DNA of 64,000 nucleotides from assembly GCF_001999985.1 (NCBI RefSeq), contig NZ_CP019645.1, forward strand, positions 1,240,001 through 1,304,000. Reading direction: 5' to 3'. A model generated the notes under the pieces. The model was not told where the DNA came from, searched no databases, and saw nothing but the letters and a program-made list of their open reading frames with translations. Made by a program: the position numbers and the translations under genes. This document shows, piece after piece, positions 35,359 to 45,689 of this stretch. This DNA comes from Helicobacter bilis (GTDB lineage Bacteria > Campylobacterota > Campylobacteria > Campylobacterales > Helicobacteraceae). How positions within the stretch are numbered: position 1 is the stretch's first letter; each line of letters opens with the position of its first letter.

Positions 35359-37014
35359 CTATATCTTAAAATATTGCATGTGTTGTTTTAAGCCATCAGA
35401 GATTTGCTCTAGCTTATGAATGGTTTCATTTGTATTTTGCAATGATTGCCCTGTGCTTACTGATAGATTAGAGATATTTTGCATATCTTTTGCGATACTC
35501 TCCATTGTTGCCTCTTGTTGTCCTGATGAGTGTGCTACCTCTTGGGCTTTTGTGAGAGAATCTTGAGCTTGTTCTTGTATCTGACTAAGCAGTGAAACAG
35601 AATTTGAGATAAGCTCTTGTCCCTTTTCAATCTGTGGCACAATGACTTCAATAGATTCTACTGAAGTTTCAATGCCTTGCTGGATTGACTGGATAATCTT
35701 TGCAATCTCATTTGTGCTACCTGCAGTGCGTTCAGCAAGTCGCCTTACCTCATCTGCTACGACTGCAAAGCCCCTGCCATGCTCTCCTGCTCTTGCAGCT
35801 TCAATAGCCGCGTTAAGTGCTAGTAAGTTTGTTTGATCTGCTATCTCTGCGATAAGATTAGCGCTATTGCTAATCTCAAGTGATTGCTGTTGTAAGCCTC
35901 GCATATTATTTGCTGAATCATTAATCAGCATAGTCATCTTGCCTATCTCTTCTGCGGTTGTATTCACCACTTTTACGCCCTCTAGGGATAGCTCCACATT
36001 CTTTAACGCGTTTTGTTCAGATAGCTTTGCTGCGTTGGAAATCTCTGAAATAGCTTCATTCATCTCATTAATCTTTGTAGCAATCACTGAAGAGCTTTGC
36101 GTTTGAATGGTTGAAGCCTGTTGTGCTTCATTTGAAGTTTTAGCGACTTTATGCGTTGCTTCATTAATTTGATTTGAAGATTCTATAACCGCTTGTATAA
36201 TCTCTTTTAATCGTGTCTGCATAGCTGAAATAGACGCAAGCATACTGCCCTCACCTTTAAAGGTTACACATTCTTGCAAATTACCATTTGCTATGCGAGA
36301 TACTGCACGAGATGCAGAATGTGGCTCACCACCAAGTGAGTTTAACAAGCTACGCACAATATATAAAGCGATCAGTACGCCAAAAAGAATACTTGCCCCA
36401 ACTAGCACAAATAATATTGCCTTAAAGGAATCTACTGCATCTCTTAACTCTTTTGTAAGATTCTGATTCTTTGACTCTTCTAAATTAATAAACTCATTAA
36501 TCTGTGCTAACCATGTAACAAAATGCGGTGCAATCGCTTGTAACTCTTTTTCTGCCAACTCATTTTGCCCACGCTTTTTCATAGCGATAATATTATCAAT
36601 CATCGGCAGAGTTGCCATACGCGTTTGACGGATAGAAGCATAAATGCGACTCTCTTCACTATCAAACATATTTTTTGCTAAAAAGTCTTCTTCCATACCA
36701 TTTGCAGCTTTCATATAAAAATCTTGCAATGCGTTTATTTCTTTCTCAAGATTTGATAATAAAGTCATGTTATTACTATCTGTTAGCACAACATCTCTAA
36801 TAGCAATAGACCTATCATGCACACTACCACGAAAATCTATAGCATGTCTTTGCTTTAGGGCATTAACATCATTGATTTGACGCAAACTTTTAATAATATA
36901 ATCCACATTAATAAGACTAATCACTGCAATAATACATGTAAAAAGAAGTAGCACACCAAAGCCTATGCCAAGCATGACACTCACACTCATTTTTTTCTTT
37001 TCAGTCGTTTCCAC
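35359..37014 (-). CDS. Methyl-accepting chemotaxis protein
   Basis: This 551-residue chemoreceptor has transmembrane helix 1 (about 10-32) and a periplasmic helical ligand domain (about 33-185) of four-helix-bundle type. Transmembrane helix 2 (about 193-215) is followed by a HAMP-like linker and a cytoplasmic signalling domain with the conserved hairpin ([35 protein letters not shown]). It feeds CheA/CheW to control the flagella. The ligand cannot be predicted. It ends near the terminator of beta-barrel gene 2 and is transcribed towards it. Confidence 0.93.
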   Translation of the reverse strand: METTEKKKMSVSVMLGIGFGVLLLFTCIIAVISLINVDYIIKSLRQINDVNALKQRHAIDFRGSVHDRSIAIRDVVLTDSNNMTLLSNLEKEINALQDFYMKAANGMEEDFLAKNMFDSEESRIYASIRQTRMATLPMIDNIIAMKKRGQNELAEKELQAIAPHFVTWLAQINEFINLEESKNQNLTKELRDAVDSFKAILFVLVGASILFGVLIALYIVRSLLNSLGGEPHSASRAVSRIANGNLQECVTFKGEGSMLASISAMQTRLKEIIQAVIESSNQINEATHKVAKTSNEAQQASTIQTQSSSVIATKINEMNEAISEISNAAKLSEQNALKNVELSLEGVKVVNTTAEEIGKMTMLINDSANNMRGLQQQSLEISNSANLIAEIADQTNLLALNAAIEAARAGEHGRGFAVVADEVRRLAERTAGSTNEIAKIIQSIQQGIETSVESIEVIVPQIEKGQELISNSVSLLSQIQEQAQDSLTKAQEVAHSSGQQEATMESIAKDMQNISNLSVSTGQSLQNTNETIHKLEQISDGLKQHMQYFKI

Positions 37015-37263
37015 GATTACCTTCCTAAACTTTTAAAACATTGTTGCATTCCGCAAACTTTATAATATATCACAAAAACTTAACCGCAATATTCTAGCAT
37101 TTATAAATAAATTTTATAGCGTATAGACTAGATTCTATAAAGTTTTGGGGCTTTGAATGTAAGAATATATCGTTGTCTTGTGTTTTTCATATCTATTTAT
37201 TCTAGATTCTATATCATTAAAGCTTTACTTGTTATAATAACGCTTTTAGAAACTTTAATAAAT

Positions 37264-37339
37264 TGTCATATTGAGCGTAAGTAAATACTAGCGTAGAATC
37301 TAAAAGGGATATTTCGTGCTTACGCACCTAATATGACAA
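37264..37339. repeat. Inverted pair of the TGTCAT intergenic repeat
   Basis: In the gap 37015-37456 a plus copy (TGTCATATTGAGCGTAAG...) and its inverse (ATTTCGTGCTTACGC...ATATGACA) lie 20 or so bases apart and could fold into a long hairpin. Nothing else is seen in the gap except AGATTCT words. Confidence 0.7.
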
Positions 37340-37456
37340 GAATTTAGAAACTAAACCATGCAATAAAATCTTGCACTTTTTATCGTAGAATCCACAAAAG
37401 ATTTGAATAAATCGCTACAATAGCGTTTTATTTCTACAAGCGATAAAGGCAAATAT

Positions 37457-38773
37457 ATGTTACAAAACCAACAAGATTGCGATTATAAAAACTACGACTA
37501 TAAGGCATTTAAGCAACAACATAAAAATTGCATTATAGCAACGACAAAAGAGGAGCTACAAGAAGCCTTGCAAGTAAAGCAACAAGAATATATTGCTTTT
37601 TTACAAACAAATATTCAAACAGATAGCACGAAACGAGATTTAAATTACAATCACATAGATGATACAAAACACGCTCCATGCCATATGCAAACAAGCAACA
37701 CAAAAAAAGCTTTACATGACACACAAGTAGATGAAGCAAAACAAGTTGTAAGCTACAATCAAGTAGATGAAACACAACAAGCCCCGTATAATAATCACAT
37801 AAAAAACACCAAACAAACTTTGCAAGACAATCACACAGAAGACACAAAGCGACTATTACATTACAGCCAAACAGACAATACAAAACGAGTTTTAAATCAT
37901 AATCAAACAACCAAACCAAACCAAACTATATGTATCCAAACGGGCATGAGTCATGCAAAATTGCATAATGAAAATAAAGATTCTAATATACATTTCACTT
38001 CGCTTGATATTGGTTTCACGCCGACTATGGGGGCTTTACATAACGGACATAAAAGCCTTATAGAATCTAATGTCGCACAAAATCATATAGCCGTTGTCTC
38101 TATCTTTGTGAATCCAACGCAGTTTAGCCCAACAGAAGATTTATCCACTTATCCACGCACACTTGAGAGAGATATTGAAATATGCAGGGAAGTAGGCGTT
38201 GATATTGTATTTGCGCCAACGAGTGAGATTCTATACACAGATGATGATGAAATCACAATAGAACCGCCCAAAAAGATGGGCTATATCCTTGAGGGATACT
38301 ATCGTCCCACGCATTTTAGAGGGGTATTGCAAGTCGTGCTAAAGCTTTTTAATCTCATTTCGCCTACAAGGGCATACTTTGGACAAAAAGACGCACAGCA
38401 GCTACTCATTATCAAAAAAATGGTGCAACATTTATGCCTACCGATAGAAATCATAGGTATGCCAATCGTGCGTGATTATGACAATCTAGCCTTAAGCTCA
38501 AGGAATGTATATTTAAGTGAGAGTGAGAGGCAACTAGCCCTTGCGATTCCCAAAACAATATTTCATTTACAAGATCTCATCACACAGCAAAATATAAGGG
38601 ATATTGCGATATTAAAGCAAGAAGCAGAAAAGATTCTAGGGAATCTAAACATAGATTATATGGATTTTTACAATCATGATTTAACTTTTGCTACAAAAGC
38701 ACAAAATTGCATTTTTTTACTTGTAGTTCGCATTGGAAAGATACGATTGCTTGATAATCTTTGGATAGAATAA
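37457..38773 (+). CDS. panC: Pantothenate synthetase with a tandem-repeat insert
   Basis: PanC joins pantoate and beta-alanine using ATP in coenzyme A synthesis. The catalytic core is complete: GFTPTMGALHNGHKSLI with the ATP-binding HxGH, NPTQFSPTEDLSTYPR, QVVLKLFNLISPTRAYFG, QKDAQQLLIIKKMV, and RDYDNLALSSRNVYLS. The protein is 438 residues, about 160 longer than usual. The first strand (NCIIATTKEELQEAL, residues about 24-38) is separated from GFTPTMGALH by some 150 residues that include eight 12-residue units. The frame is open throughout, so the insert is translated. ATG 37457 is the only plausible start. Confidence 0.9.
   Translation: MLQNQQDCDYKNYDYKAFKQQHKNCIIATTKEELQEALQVKQQEYIAFLQTNIQTDSTKRDLNYNHIDDTKHAPCHMQTSNTKKALHDTQVDEAKQVVSYNQVDETQQAPYNNHIKNTKQTLQDNHTEDTKRLLHYSQTDNTKRVLNHNQTTKPNQTICIQTGMSHAKLHNENKDSNIHFTSLDIGFTPTMGALHNGHKSLIESNVAQNHIAVVSIFVNPTQFSPTEDLSTYPRTLERDIEICREVGVDIVFAPTSEILYTDDDEITIEPPKKMGYILEGYYRPTHFRGVLQVVLKLFNLISPTRAYFGQKDAQQLLIIKKMVQHLCLPIEIIGMPIVRDYDNLALSSRNVYLSESERQLALAIPKTIFHLQDLITQQNIRDIAILKQEAEKILGNLNIDYMDFYNHDLTFATKAQNCIFLLVVRIGKIRLLDNLWIE
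37640..37927 (+). repeat. Eight 36-base tandem units inside panC
   Basis: Eight consecutive 12-codon units with a loose consensus L-x-x-N-Q-x-D-(D/N/E)-T-K-x-x (for example LHYSQTDNTKRV, LNYNHIDDTKHA) run without interruption. The units are clearly diverged, so the array is not a recent expansion. Unit length is a multiple of three, so a gain or loss of units would keep panC in frame. Confidence 0.85.
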
Positions 38774-38816
38774 CGGATTTATTTTCACTTTTAGATTCTA
38801 TGCAACAAGGAATGTT

Positions 38817-40094
38817 ATGCGTATTTTTATTTTATTTTTTTTAACGATTGCTTTAGCTTTTGGGCAATATAAAACACTTGATTCTGCCCTGCTTAATGGC
38901 ACAAAGCAAGTAGATATTGTGTTATATGGGAATTTTATGTCAAGTGGTGGCGGTGGATATTATACAAATAATCTTTATGGCTCAAATAGATTCTTAGGTA
39001 ATGCAGGATTGCTTAATGCTTCTGTTGGACTTGGCTATACCACTGGATTTTATTATAATTTGCGTGCGGCAATATCTTTTCGTGCCGCTCAAGGCTTATT
39101 AAACTATAACGATGGAGTGAAAAAATACTTCTATAATAATACAGGCAATGAAGTCTTAGGCGGTAGCAGTGTAGCCTTAGGGGAATCTTTTATAGAATAT
39201 TTTGATGGTGATACAGCGATTAAAGCGGGGAGATTTCAGCCCATTAGCCCTTGGATTAATCACTTAATTGATGGGATCTGGGTGAGAAATGGGAGTGTGA
39301 GAAATCTTGTGATTGAAGCGATATGGGCATATAATTTTGGTCGTGTAAGCTATTATGAAATGACACGATTTATGCCCCTTGATAAAACAGGTTGGTTTAA
39401 TGTTGGGGTAAAATACTATTTTAATGGCGATCAAAAAGATATAAAAAATAGTGCGTATATGAGTGGTTTTACCACCTTTATACCAAGTGTGTTTGCGACT
39501 GCGGGCATAAGAGGGCATTTTGCTACAAGATTTAATGGTGGTAATGTATGGTGGTTTGGTGCTGACTTGGGTTTTGCTGGGAGTTTTGAAGATCATAAAA
39601 GTCCAAAGTCTTTTCATAATAACACATTCCTTTTTGATTCTAAAGTTACCATTGGATATAAAAATATTGATGCGATGATTGGCTATGTTGCAAGTGGTAA
39701 CGCAGGAATGGGTAGTCTTGGAATCTTGGGTGTTGGTAATGGCACACAAGCGGATATGTCAAACACTTTTTATACAAATATTCAGCCCTTTTTTGTATGG
39801 GGTGGTCGTGCTATCAAAATGGGAAATAACGCACATTTAATCTATGCGGCAACAAGGCTTGGTTTACTTGATAATAAGCTCAATATGTATTTTGCCTATG
39901 GTGCAACTTTCTTTAATGGCTCAAATTATTATGGTGGTAATAGAAAAAATCTTACACAAAGCGAGTTTAACGCCATGCTTGAGTTTGGTATCACACAAAC
40001 TCTAAGTGCTATTACGCATATAGGCAGCACGCATTTTAGCAGGGGTGTGCCAAGCACATTTGAGATTAATGGCGGATTGCGATTTATGTTCTAA
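38817..40094 (+). CDS. Hof-like outer-membrane protein
   Basis: This 425-residue protein has a signal peptide (residues 1-16, cleaved near AFG-Q) and a large beta-barrel rich in Gly, Asn, Tyr and Phe (VDIVLYGNFMSSGGGGYY, ASVGLGYTTGFYYNLRAAIS, KAGRFQPISPWINHLIDG). It ends FEINGGLRFMF with a terminal Phe. The pattern matches the Helicobacter Hof family and related porin-like proteins. The cargo is unknown. It follows panC by 43 bases in the same direction and may be co-transcribed. Confidence 0.8.
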   Translation: MRIFILFFLTIALAFGQYKTLDSALLNGTKQVDIVLYGNFMSSGGGGYYTNNLYGSNRFLGNAGLLNASVGLGYTTGFYYNLRAAISFRAAQGLLNYNDGVKKYFYNNTGNEVLGGSSVALGESFIEYFDGDTAIKAGRFQPISPWINHLIDGIWVRNGSVRNLVIEAIWAYNFGRVSYYEMTRFMPLDKTGWFNVGVKYYFNGDQKDIKNSAYMSGFTTFIPSVFATAGIRGHFATRFNGGNVWWFGADLGFAGSFEDHKSPKSFHNNTFLFDSKVTIGYKNIDAMIGYVASGNAGMGSLGILGVGNGTQADMSNTFYTNIQPFFVWGGRAIKMGNNAHLIYAATRLGLLDNKLNMYFAYGATFFNGSNYYGGNRKNLTQSEFNAMLEFGITQTLSAITHIGSTHFSRGVPSTFEINGGLRFMF

Positions 40095-40235
40095 CTATAT
40101 TGTAAATAAACTCTAAAATATGAAGTTTTTATATACAAGATTCTATAACAATGCAATATTTTTATAATTTTGTTGCATATAAGGCAAGAATATGCTACAC
40201 TTGCAACTTTATTTTATTTTAGAAAGGGAGCAGTA

Positions 40236-41090
40236 ATGGCTTTTAATTTTAAAGGGATTTTTCGTTCTAGTGCGGCGTTAGTTTTAGGTGGTGCAATTAT
40301 GCTTGGACTACTTGCATGTGGTGATTCTAAACAAGAAGAGACAAAAAAGCAAGAAAGTGCCATTGAGACAATCAAAAATAATGGCAAGATTCGTATCGGT
40401 GTATTCAGCGATAAACCACCATTTGGATATTATGAAAATAATGAATACAAAGGCTTTGATGTCTATATCGCAAAGCGTTTTGCAAAAGATTTGCTAGGTG
40501 ATGAGAATAAGATTGAATTTGTGCCTGTTGAAGCGGCAGCTAGGGCTAGTGCTTTAAAAGCAAATAAAGTAGATATTATCATGGCAAACTTTACAAAAAC
40601 ACCAGAGCGAGAAAAGCAAGTAGATTTTGCAAAGCCTTATATGAAAGTAACGCTAGGTGTGGTTAGCAAAGATGGTGCTATCACAAGTGAAGAGCAATTG
40701 CAAGGTAAAACTTTGATAGTCAATAAAGGCACAACAGCAGACATTTATTTCAGTAAGCAAAGTGGCATAAACTTACTTAAATTCGAGCAAAACACAGAGA
40801 CTTTCCAAGCATTCCAGCAAGGAAAAGGTGATGCGCTTTCTCATGATTCTACAATGCTTTATGCGTGGGTAAAACATAATCCAGAATATAAAGTGGGAAT
40901 CCAATCTATCGGTGAGCAAGATGTAATCGCCCCAGCAGTCAAACAAGGTAATAAAGAATTGCTAGATTGGCTTAATGCTGAAATTGACACTTTACAAAAA
41001 GAAGGCTTTTTTAAAGAAGCTTATAATGCAACTTTAGCAAGTGAATTTGGCAGTGAAATCACGGCTGATATGGTTATCTTTGCAGAGTAA
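40236..41090 (+). CDS. Amino-acid ABC transporter solute-binding lipoprotein
   Basis: This product of about 284 residues has a lipoprotein signal (GAIMLGLLACGDS, acylated Cys at about residue 27) and a family-3 solute-binding fold (GKIRIGVFSDKPPFGYYENN, YKGFDVYIAKRFAKDLLG, DIIMANFTKTPEREKQVDFA). It resembles the Campylobacter CjaA/Peb-type amino-acid binders. ATG 40236 follows AAAGGGAG. No permease or ATPase genes are adjacent, so it probably works with a transporter encoded elsewhere. Confidence 0.87.
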   Translation: MAFNFKGIFRSSAALVLGGAIMLGLLACGDSKQEETKKQESAIETIKNNGKIRIGVFSDKPPFGYYENNEYKGFDVYIAKRFAKDLLGDENKIEFVPVEAAARASALKANKVDIIMANFTKTPEREKQVDFAKPYMKVTLGVVSKDGAITSEEQLQGKTLIVNKGTTADIYFSKQSGINLLKFEQNTETFQAFQQGKGDALSHDSTMLYAWVKHNPEYKVGIQSIGEQDVIAPAVKQGNKELLDWLNAEIDTLQKEGFFKEAYNATLASEFGSEITADMVIFAE

Positions 41091-41326
41091 TTTTAAGTCC
41101 TAGAATCTTAATGTTTGGCTAGGGATTCTATGGAATCTCTGGTATCATTGCGTAAAACTACTTTCCACATACTCTAAAAGATTCTTAGGTATTCATGCAA
41201 TGCAATAAAGGTAAGCAACTTATTTGCTGCAACCTTTTATCTATAACTCCCCAACTATTAGAATCTTTACTAGCTTATATCAAAATTTAACCCCAACAAA
41301 CTCTCGTGTTTTAAATCTTTTAACTC

Positions 41327-42073
41327 TTAGTTTTTAATACACACAATAAGAGTGCTGTTATTTTTACCAGTAAGCTCGTAATGTAGATTTGAGGGGTATC
41401 TATCAAAAACATTTGCCCATTTTTTTGCCCTAAAGATTCCTTGTAGCGTGTAGGTGCTATCTTGCCGTGTTAAATACCTTGCAAGCTTGGCAACTTGACA
41501 GAATCCTGTCGTATCTTGCAGGGCTTGAATAGCATTTTCTAAAATCATTAATTCTTTAGGTTTTGGTGGTGTAGCACTTTTTGTAGATATTTGTTTGCTA
41601 TTAGTAGTGGGGGTTTTATTTGTGGCGGATTTATTGGTGATTGCTTGGTTATTATTCGTTATTTTGCTTTGTAGGTGGATAAAATGCGTATAGGCATTTT
41701 GCAGCGATTCTGGCGTTTTCATCTCGCCAAAGCCAATTGAAATCTTACCTTTTGCCTGAATCTCTAGGGCTATATCTCTAAAATCACTATCGCTTGAGAC
41801 GATACAGATATGCTCTATATTGCTTTCATACAGAATCTTATAGGCACTTGCTTGGATTTTTAAATCACTGGTATTTTTAAAACTTTTATGTCGAAAAACC
41901 TGAATGGGTATCATACCATATTCTTCAACCACTTGTTGTGTCCAATCGCTTTGCCTACTCCAATCCTTAAAGGCATACTTAAGGACTACTTTACCAAATC
42001 GCTTTAATCTTTGAAGGATAAAGGGAATATGCGTAGATGATACATTTTCACAATCAAATAAGATGGCTATCAT
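41327..42073 (-). CDS. NYN-domain (PIN-like) nuclease with C-terminal LOTUS-like domain
   Basis: Residues 1 to about 130 are a NYN/LabA domain with the acidic catalytic residues (ILFDCENVS, NTSDLKIQASAY, ICIVSSDSDFRDIALEIQ). After a Thr/Asn/Lys-rich linker (about 140-170) comes a winged-helix OST-HTH/LOTUS-like stretch (ENAIQALQDTTGFCQVAKLA, FRAKKWANVFDRYPSNLHYEL). Such proteins are predicted RNases. The gene stands alone and faces the DHH phosphoesterase gene divergently. Confidence 0.8.
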   Translation of the reverse strand: MIAILFDCENVSSTHIPFILQRLKRFGKVVLKYAFKDWSRQSDWTQQVVEEYGMIPIQVFRHKSFKNTSDLKIQASAYKILYESNIEHICIVSSDSDFRDIALEIQAKGKISIGFGEMKTPESLQNAYTHFIHLQSKITNNNQAITNKSATNKTPTTNSKQISTKSATPPKPKELMILENAIQALQDTTGFCQVAKLARYLTRQDSTYTLQGIFRAKKWANVFDRYPSNLHYELTGKNNSTLIVCIKN

Positions 42074-42241
42074 ATTATATTACTCCATGTTATAGTGTGA
42101 GAATCTACTTGTTGTTACTATGATTCTATTCACAATGATACATGAAATTTTGCCTAATATTTGTTAAAATCTTTGAATAAGTAAATATAAATGAACTTTT
42201 ACTTAACGCTTATTTTCGTTTGCAATAGTAAGCTTTTTTGC

Positions 42242-42247
42242 TATAAT
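42242..42247 (+). promoter_or_regulatory. -10 element before the DHH phosphoesterase gene
   Basis: A perfect TATAAT follows TTTTTTGC, 43 bases before ATG 42290. Confidence 0.5.
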
Positions 42248-42289
42248 TTCACGGATTGATTAAATATATTTTCTACAAAAAGAGCTATT

Positions 42290-43459
42290 ATGAAAGTTTA
42301 TCATTTATCACATATCGATTTAGATGGCTATGGCTGTCAGTTTGTTTCGCGTGAATTTTTCAAAGACATTACATTCTATAATGCAAACTATGGCAGAGAA
42401 GTCATGGTGAGATTACAAGCTATTTTGCGTGATATAGAATCTCACAAGGCACAAACAGAAAGTGTAAGCATGTTATTTGGCAAACCAGTAAAAGTTGAGC
42501 GAGAGAAAAGTAGCACCCCGCAAAAAGAGCAGTTTATAATCCTTATCACAGATTTAAATCTTACGCTAAATGAGTCAAAATTTCTAAGCGAACAAGTAAA
42601 AGAGCTAAAAATGGCACAAGTAGATGTTGAGATTGTGCTGCTAGACCATCATGCTACAGGCGAAGAGAGTGCGAATATGTATAGCTGGTATTATCTTGAT
42701 ATTAATCGCTGTGCGACAAAGATTACTTATGAATATTTGCTAGATCGCTTTGGCTTAGATACTTCTGTGCAGCAGTGGCTAAAGCCTATCGTTGAGATGA
42801 TTAACTCTGTGGATATATGGCTTGAAGATGGCTTTGGCTTTGAGTTTGGCAAGGTGGCTATGAGTCTTATTGCATCAAGTAATGAGTTTAATCGCTTTAT
42901 GTTTGATGATGAAAATAGAAATTATAAGCTTAAATTACTAGATTTTGCGCGTAACTTTTTCATTGAATATAGCACAGAAAAAAGTGGCGGTTTAATCGAT
43001 GGAAAAGCTTTCGATGAAGTGGGCTTTGATAATGCGCTATTTTTTATTAAAAAAGAAGTGCTAGGCGGAAATAAAGATAGTGAAACAATGGATAATATCA
43101 TCTCACGCGCACAAGTCAAACTGCTTGAGACAAAGAAAGAGCAATGCAAGGTGTATTTTGAAGATAAGGTTGGCTTTCTAAGCTATGGCATGGGTGGCAT
43201 TTCTGTTGTGGCAAATAAGTTTTTGCAAGAGAATGAAGAGTTTGATTTTTACATGGATGTAAGCAATAGGGGTAATGTGAGTTTGCGATCAAATGGGAAT
43301 TGCGATGTAAGTGCATTAAGTCAAATGTGCTTTAATGGCGGCGGACATAAGAATGCAAGCGGCGGTCGAATTGATAGTTTTAGAGAGAGCTTTGTATATG
43401 ATGACATTAAAACGCAAGTGCAAGGACATTTGCAAATGAAAGACGAGTGGGAATTGTAG
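42290..43459 (+). CDS. DHH-family phosphoesterase
   Basis: This 389-residue protein has the DHH motifs: HIDLDGYGCQF (motif I), LITDLNL (motif II), VEIVLLDHHATGE (the DHH triad), and the C-terminal DHHA1 signature FNGGGHKNASGGRID. Family members include RecJ-like nucleases, oligoribonucleases and cyclic-dinucleotide phosphodiesterases. The substrate cannot be told from sequence. An 18-residue Ser/Lys-rich loop (SVSMLFGKPVKVEREKSS) interrupts the first domain. Confidence 0.85.
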   Translation: MKVYHLSHIDLDGYGCQFVSREFFKDITFYNANYGREVMVRLQAILRDIESHKAQTESVSMLFGKPVKVEREKSSTPQKEQFIILITDLNLTLNESKFLSEQVKELKMAQVDVEIVLLDHHATGEESANMYSWYYLDINRCATKITYEYLLDRFGLDTSVQQWLKPIVEMINSVDIWLEDGFGFEFGKVAMSLIASSNEFNRFMFDDENRNYKLKLLDFARNFFIEYSTEKSGGLIDGKAFDEVGFDNALFFIKKEVLGGNKDSETMDNIISRAQVKLLETKKEQCKVYFEDKVGFLSYGMGGISVVANKFLQENEEFDFYMDVSNRGNVSLRSNGNCDVSALSQMCFNGGGHKNASGGRIDSFRESFVYDDIKTQVQGHLQMKDEWEL

Positions 43460-43750
43460 GGGTATTGCATTTTAATGATGGGGCTTTTAGAGAATAGCTA
43501 CCAATACACTGGAGCTATTAATTCATAAACTAAATTCAAACCAATAAGGCTGCAATCATATTTTACCCCTTTCTTAAAAAGCTATACATCTGCATTTTTC
43601 ATGCTTTCTAAATCCTTGCAAAAAATTATTTCACAATTAAAGTCCTTATTTACATATCTCAGAAACTCGCTATTTATGGGCTAAATCTTGGATTATATAT
43701 GAGCCCAAACATGCAATTTTTAAAAAACACTCAACAAAAAAATAAAAAAT

Positions 43751-43758
43751 GCCGATTT
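43751..43758 (+). promoter_or_regulatory. Possible sigma-28 -10 element for flaA
   Basis: GCCGATTT lies 56 bases before the flaA start and resembles the FliA (sigma-28) -10 box GCCGATAA that drives flaA in Helicobacter. A good TAAA -35 at normal spacing is not clear. The remainder of the gap 43460-43813 shows no gene. Confidence 0.4.
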
Positions 43759-43813
43759 AGTTTGCAACAAGACAAGAAAGACCTAAAGACATCTAACATT
43801 TAAGGAGCATAAG

Positions 43814-45364
43814 ATGGCTTTTCAAGTAAATACTAACATAAACGCGTTAAACGCACATGTTAATTCAGTTGTTACCCAAAGAGGTTTGAAAGATTCTTTG
43901 GAAAAGTTAAGTTCAGGTTTGAGAATCAACAAGGCAGCAGATGATGCTTCTGGTATGATTATCGCAGATAGTTTGCGAAGTCAAGCAAGTGCATTGGGAC
44001 AAGCAATTAGCAACACAAATGATGCTATGGGGATTATCCAAATTGCTGATAAAGCGATGGACGAGCAGCTTAAAATTCTTGACACTGTGAAAGTGAAAGC
44101 TACACAAGCAGCACAAGATGGACAAACTACTGAATCAAGAAGAGCAATTCAATCAGATATTACAAGACTTATTCAAGGTCTTGATATGATTGGAAACACT
44201 ACTTCTTTCAATGGTCAGAAGTTACTATCTGGTGCTTTTACAAACAAAGAATTCCAAGTTGGTGCTTATTCAAATGAATCTATTAAAGCTTCAATTGGTG
44301 CAACAACAAGTGATAAAATCGGGCAAGTAAGAGTTGCAACAGGTGGGTTAATCACAGCAGCAAACACAGTTAAGCTTACATTTAAAAATGTAGATGGTGT
44401 GAATGATGTGTCATTACAATCTGTTAAAATCTCTACAAGCGTTGGCACAGGTATTGGCGTGTTAGCTGAAGTTATCAATAAAAACTCTGATAAAACAGGT
44501 ATTAGAGCGGTAGCAAATGTTATCTCAACTTCTGATGCTATGGTAAAATCAGGAACAATGTCAAAGGTTATCATTAATGGTATCACAATTGGTGATATTA
44601 ATGACATTAAAGCTGGTGACTCTGATGGTCGTTTGGTGCAAGCATTCAACGCGGTAACAAACCAAACAGGTGTTGAAGCCTACACAGATGAGAGAGGGCG
44701 ACTAAACTTGCGAAGTGTTGATGGTCGTGGTATTAAAATCTCTATGGGTGCGAATGAAAAAGGGCAAGATGGTAAAGTCCCACCTACCTCAATTACTTCT
44801 ATGAATGGCGGTCAAAAGCTTGAAGGCAAAGGTTCTGAAAACTATGGACGATTGTCTTTGACACGACTTGATGCAAGGGATATTGTGGTAATGTCTGCTG
44901 CTGATGCAAAAGGACTTTATAAGGCGATTGGCTTTGATAACCAACAAGTTGCTAAAACGGTTGTGAATTTGCGTGATACTATGGGTGAGTTTAACAAGGA
45001 TGTTAAATCAGCAGCTGGTGCAAACTTTAACTCTGTTGTTGCAAGCGGTGGTGCAGCCCTTGGTGCTGGTGTTATGACTTTAAGAGGTGCGATGGTTGTT
45101 ATGGATATTGCTGAATCTGCGACTAAGATTCTAGATAGAATCCGTGCGGATTTAGGTTCTGTTCAGGGGCAAATGATTTCAACTGTGAATAACATTTCTG
45201 TAACACAAGTAAATGTTAAAGCGGCTGAAAGTCAAATTAGAGAAGTGGATTTCGCTCAAGAATCTGCAAACTTTAATAAGCTTAATATCTTAGCTCAATC
45301 TGGTAGCTATGCGATGAGTCAAGCAAACGCTGTGCAACAACATGTTATCCGCTTACTTCAATAG
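43814..45364 (+). CDS. flaA: Major flagellin FlaA
   Basis: This 516-residue flagellin has the conserved D0/D1 ends. The N-terminus begins [18 protein letters not shown] and continues [17 protein letters not shown]. The C-terminus carries [20 protein letters not shown] and ends [14 protein letters not shown]. The [10 protein letters not shown] start and [20 protein letters not shown] favour FlaA over FlaB. The central region (about 180-400) is the variable D2/D3 part exposed on the filament. An AAGGAG site precedes the ATG. Helicobacter flagellins are glycosylated with pseudaminic acid and lack the TLR5-recognised residues. Confidence 0.96.
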   Translation: MAFQVNTNINALNAHVNSVVTQRGLKDSLEKLSSGLRINKAADDASGMIIADSLRSQASALGQAISNTNDAMGIIQIADKAMDEQLKILDTVKVKATQAAQDGQTTESRRAIQSDITRLIQGLDMIGNTTSFNGQKLLSGAFTNKEFQVGAYSNESIKASIGATTSDKIGQVRVATGGLITAANTVKLTFKNVDGVNDVSLQSVKISTSVGTGIGVLAEVINKNSDKTGIRAVANVISTSDAMVKSGTMSKVIINGITIGDINDIKAGDSDGRLVQAFNAVTNQTGVEAYTDERGRLNLRSVDGRGIKISMGANEKGQDGKVPPTSITSMNGGQKLEGKGSENYGRLSLTRLDARDIVVMSAADAKGLYKAIGFDNQQVAKTVVNLRDTMGEFNKDVKSAAGANFNSVVASGGAALGAGVMTLRGAMVVMDIAESATKILDRIRADLGSVQGQMISTVNNISVTQVNVKAAESQIREVDFAQESANFNKLNILAQSGSYAMSQANAVQQHVIRLLQ

Positions 45365-45421
45365 TAGCTATTAGGGCTTGGCTTAAGCCTGCTTAACTTT
45401 TACTTTGTCTCCTTATAAGTT

Positions 45422-45438
45422 ACCCTTTTTAAAAGGGT
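45422..45438 (+). terminator. Palindrome downstream of flaA
   Basis: ACCCTTTTTAAAAGGGT forms a stem 58 bases after the flaA stop. There is no T-run directly after it, so terminator function is only probable. Nothing else is seen in the gap 45365-45689 apart from a TATAAT at 45638. Confidence 0.45.
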
Positions 45439-45637
45439 AATGCTATACCCACAAATATGGAAACGAAGTAACATTTTTATCCCGCTAAAAACCATCATTT
45501 ACTCAAAAAATACTACAAGCTATACAACATAAGATTGTTAAAAACACCTAAAATACGAATGCTTATGCTATGCGATTTGGGAAAAATGAATTTTCTAAAA
45601 AAATAGGTCTAAACACTTTGATATAAATAAATTATGC

Positions 45638-45643
45638 TATAAT
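45638..45643 (+). promoter_or_regulatory. -10 element before the HDOD gene
   Basis: A perfect TATAAT lies 47 bases before ATG 45690. Confidence 0.45.
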
Positions 45644-45689
45644 ATTAGGCTAAAAGTTTATGGGATTTTAGAATCATAAGGAACTTATC

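Noticed and set aside
37533-37919. 128-residue minus-strand frame across the panC repeats
   Set aside because: It is the antisense of the 36-base repeat array and owes its length to the repeat. It has no start signal, while the plus frame joins two conserved halves of PanC.
37640-37927. Regular repeats resembling a CRISPR array
   Set aside because: The units are contiguous, diverged, a multiple of three, without spacers, and lie in an open coding frame.
39264-39749. 161-residue minus-strand frame inside the Hof-like gene
   Set aside because: It is antisense to a clear outer-membrane protein with signal peptide and C-terminal Phe.
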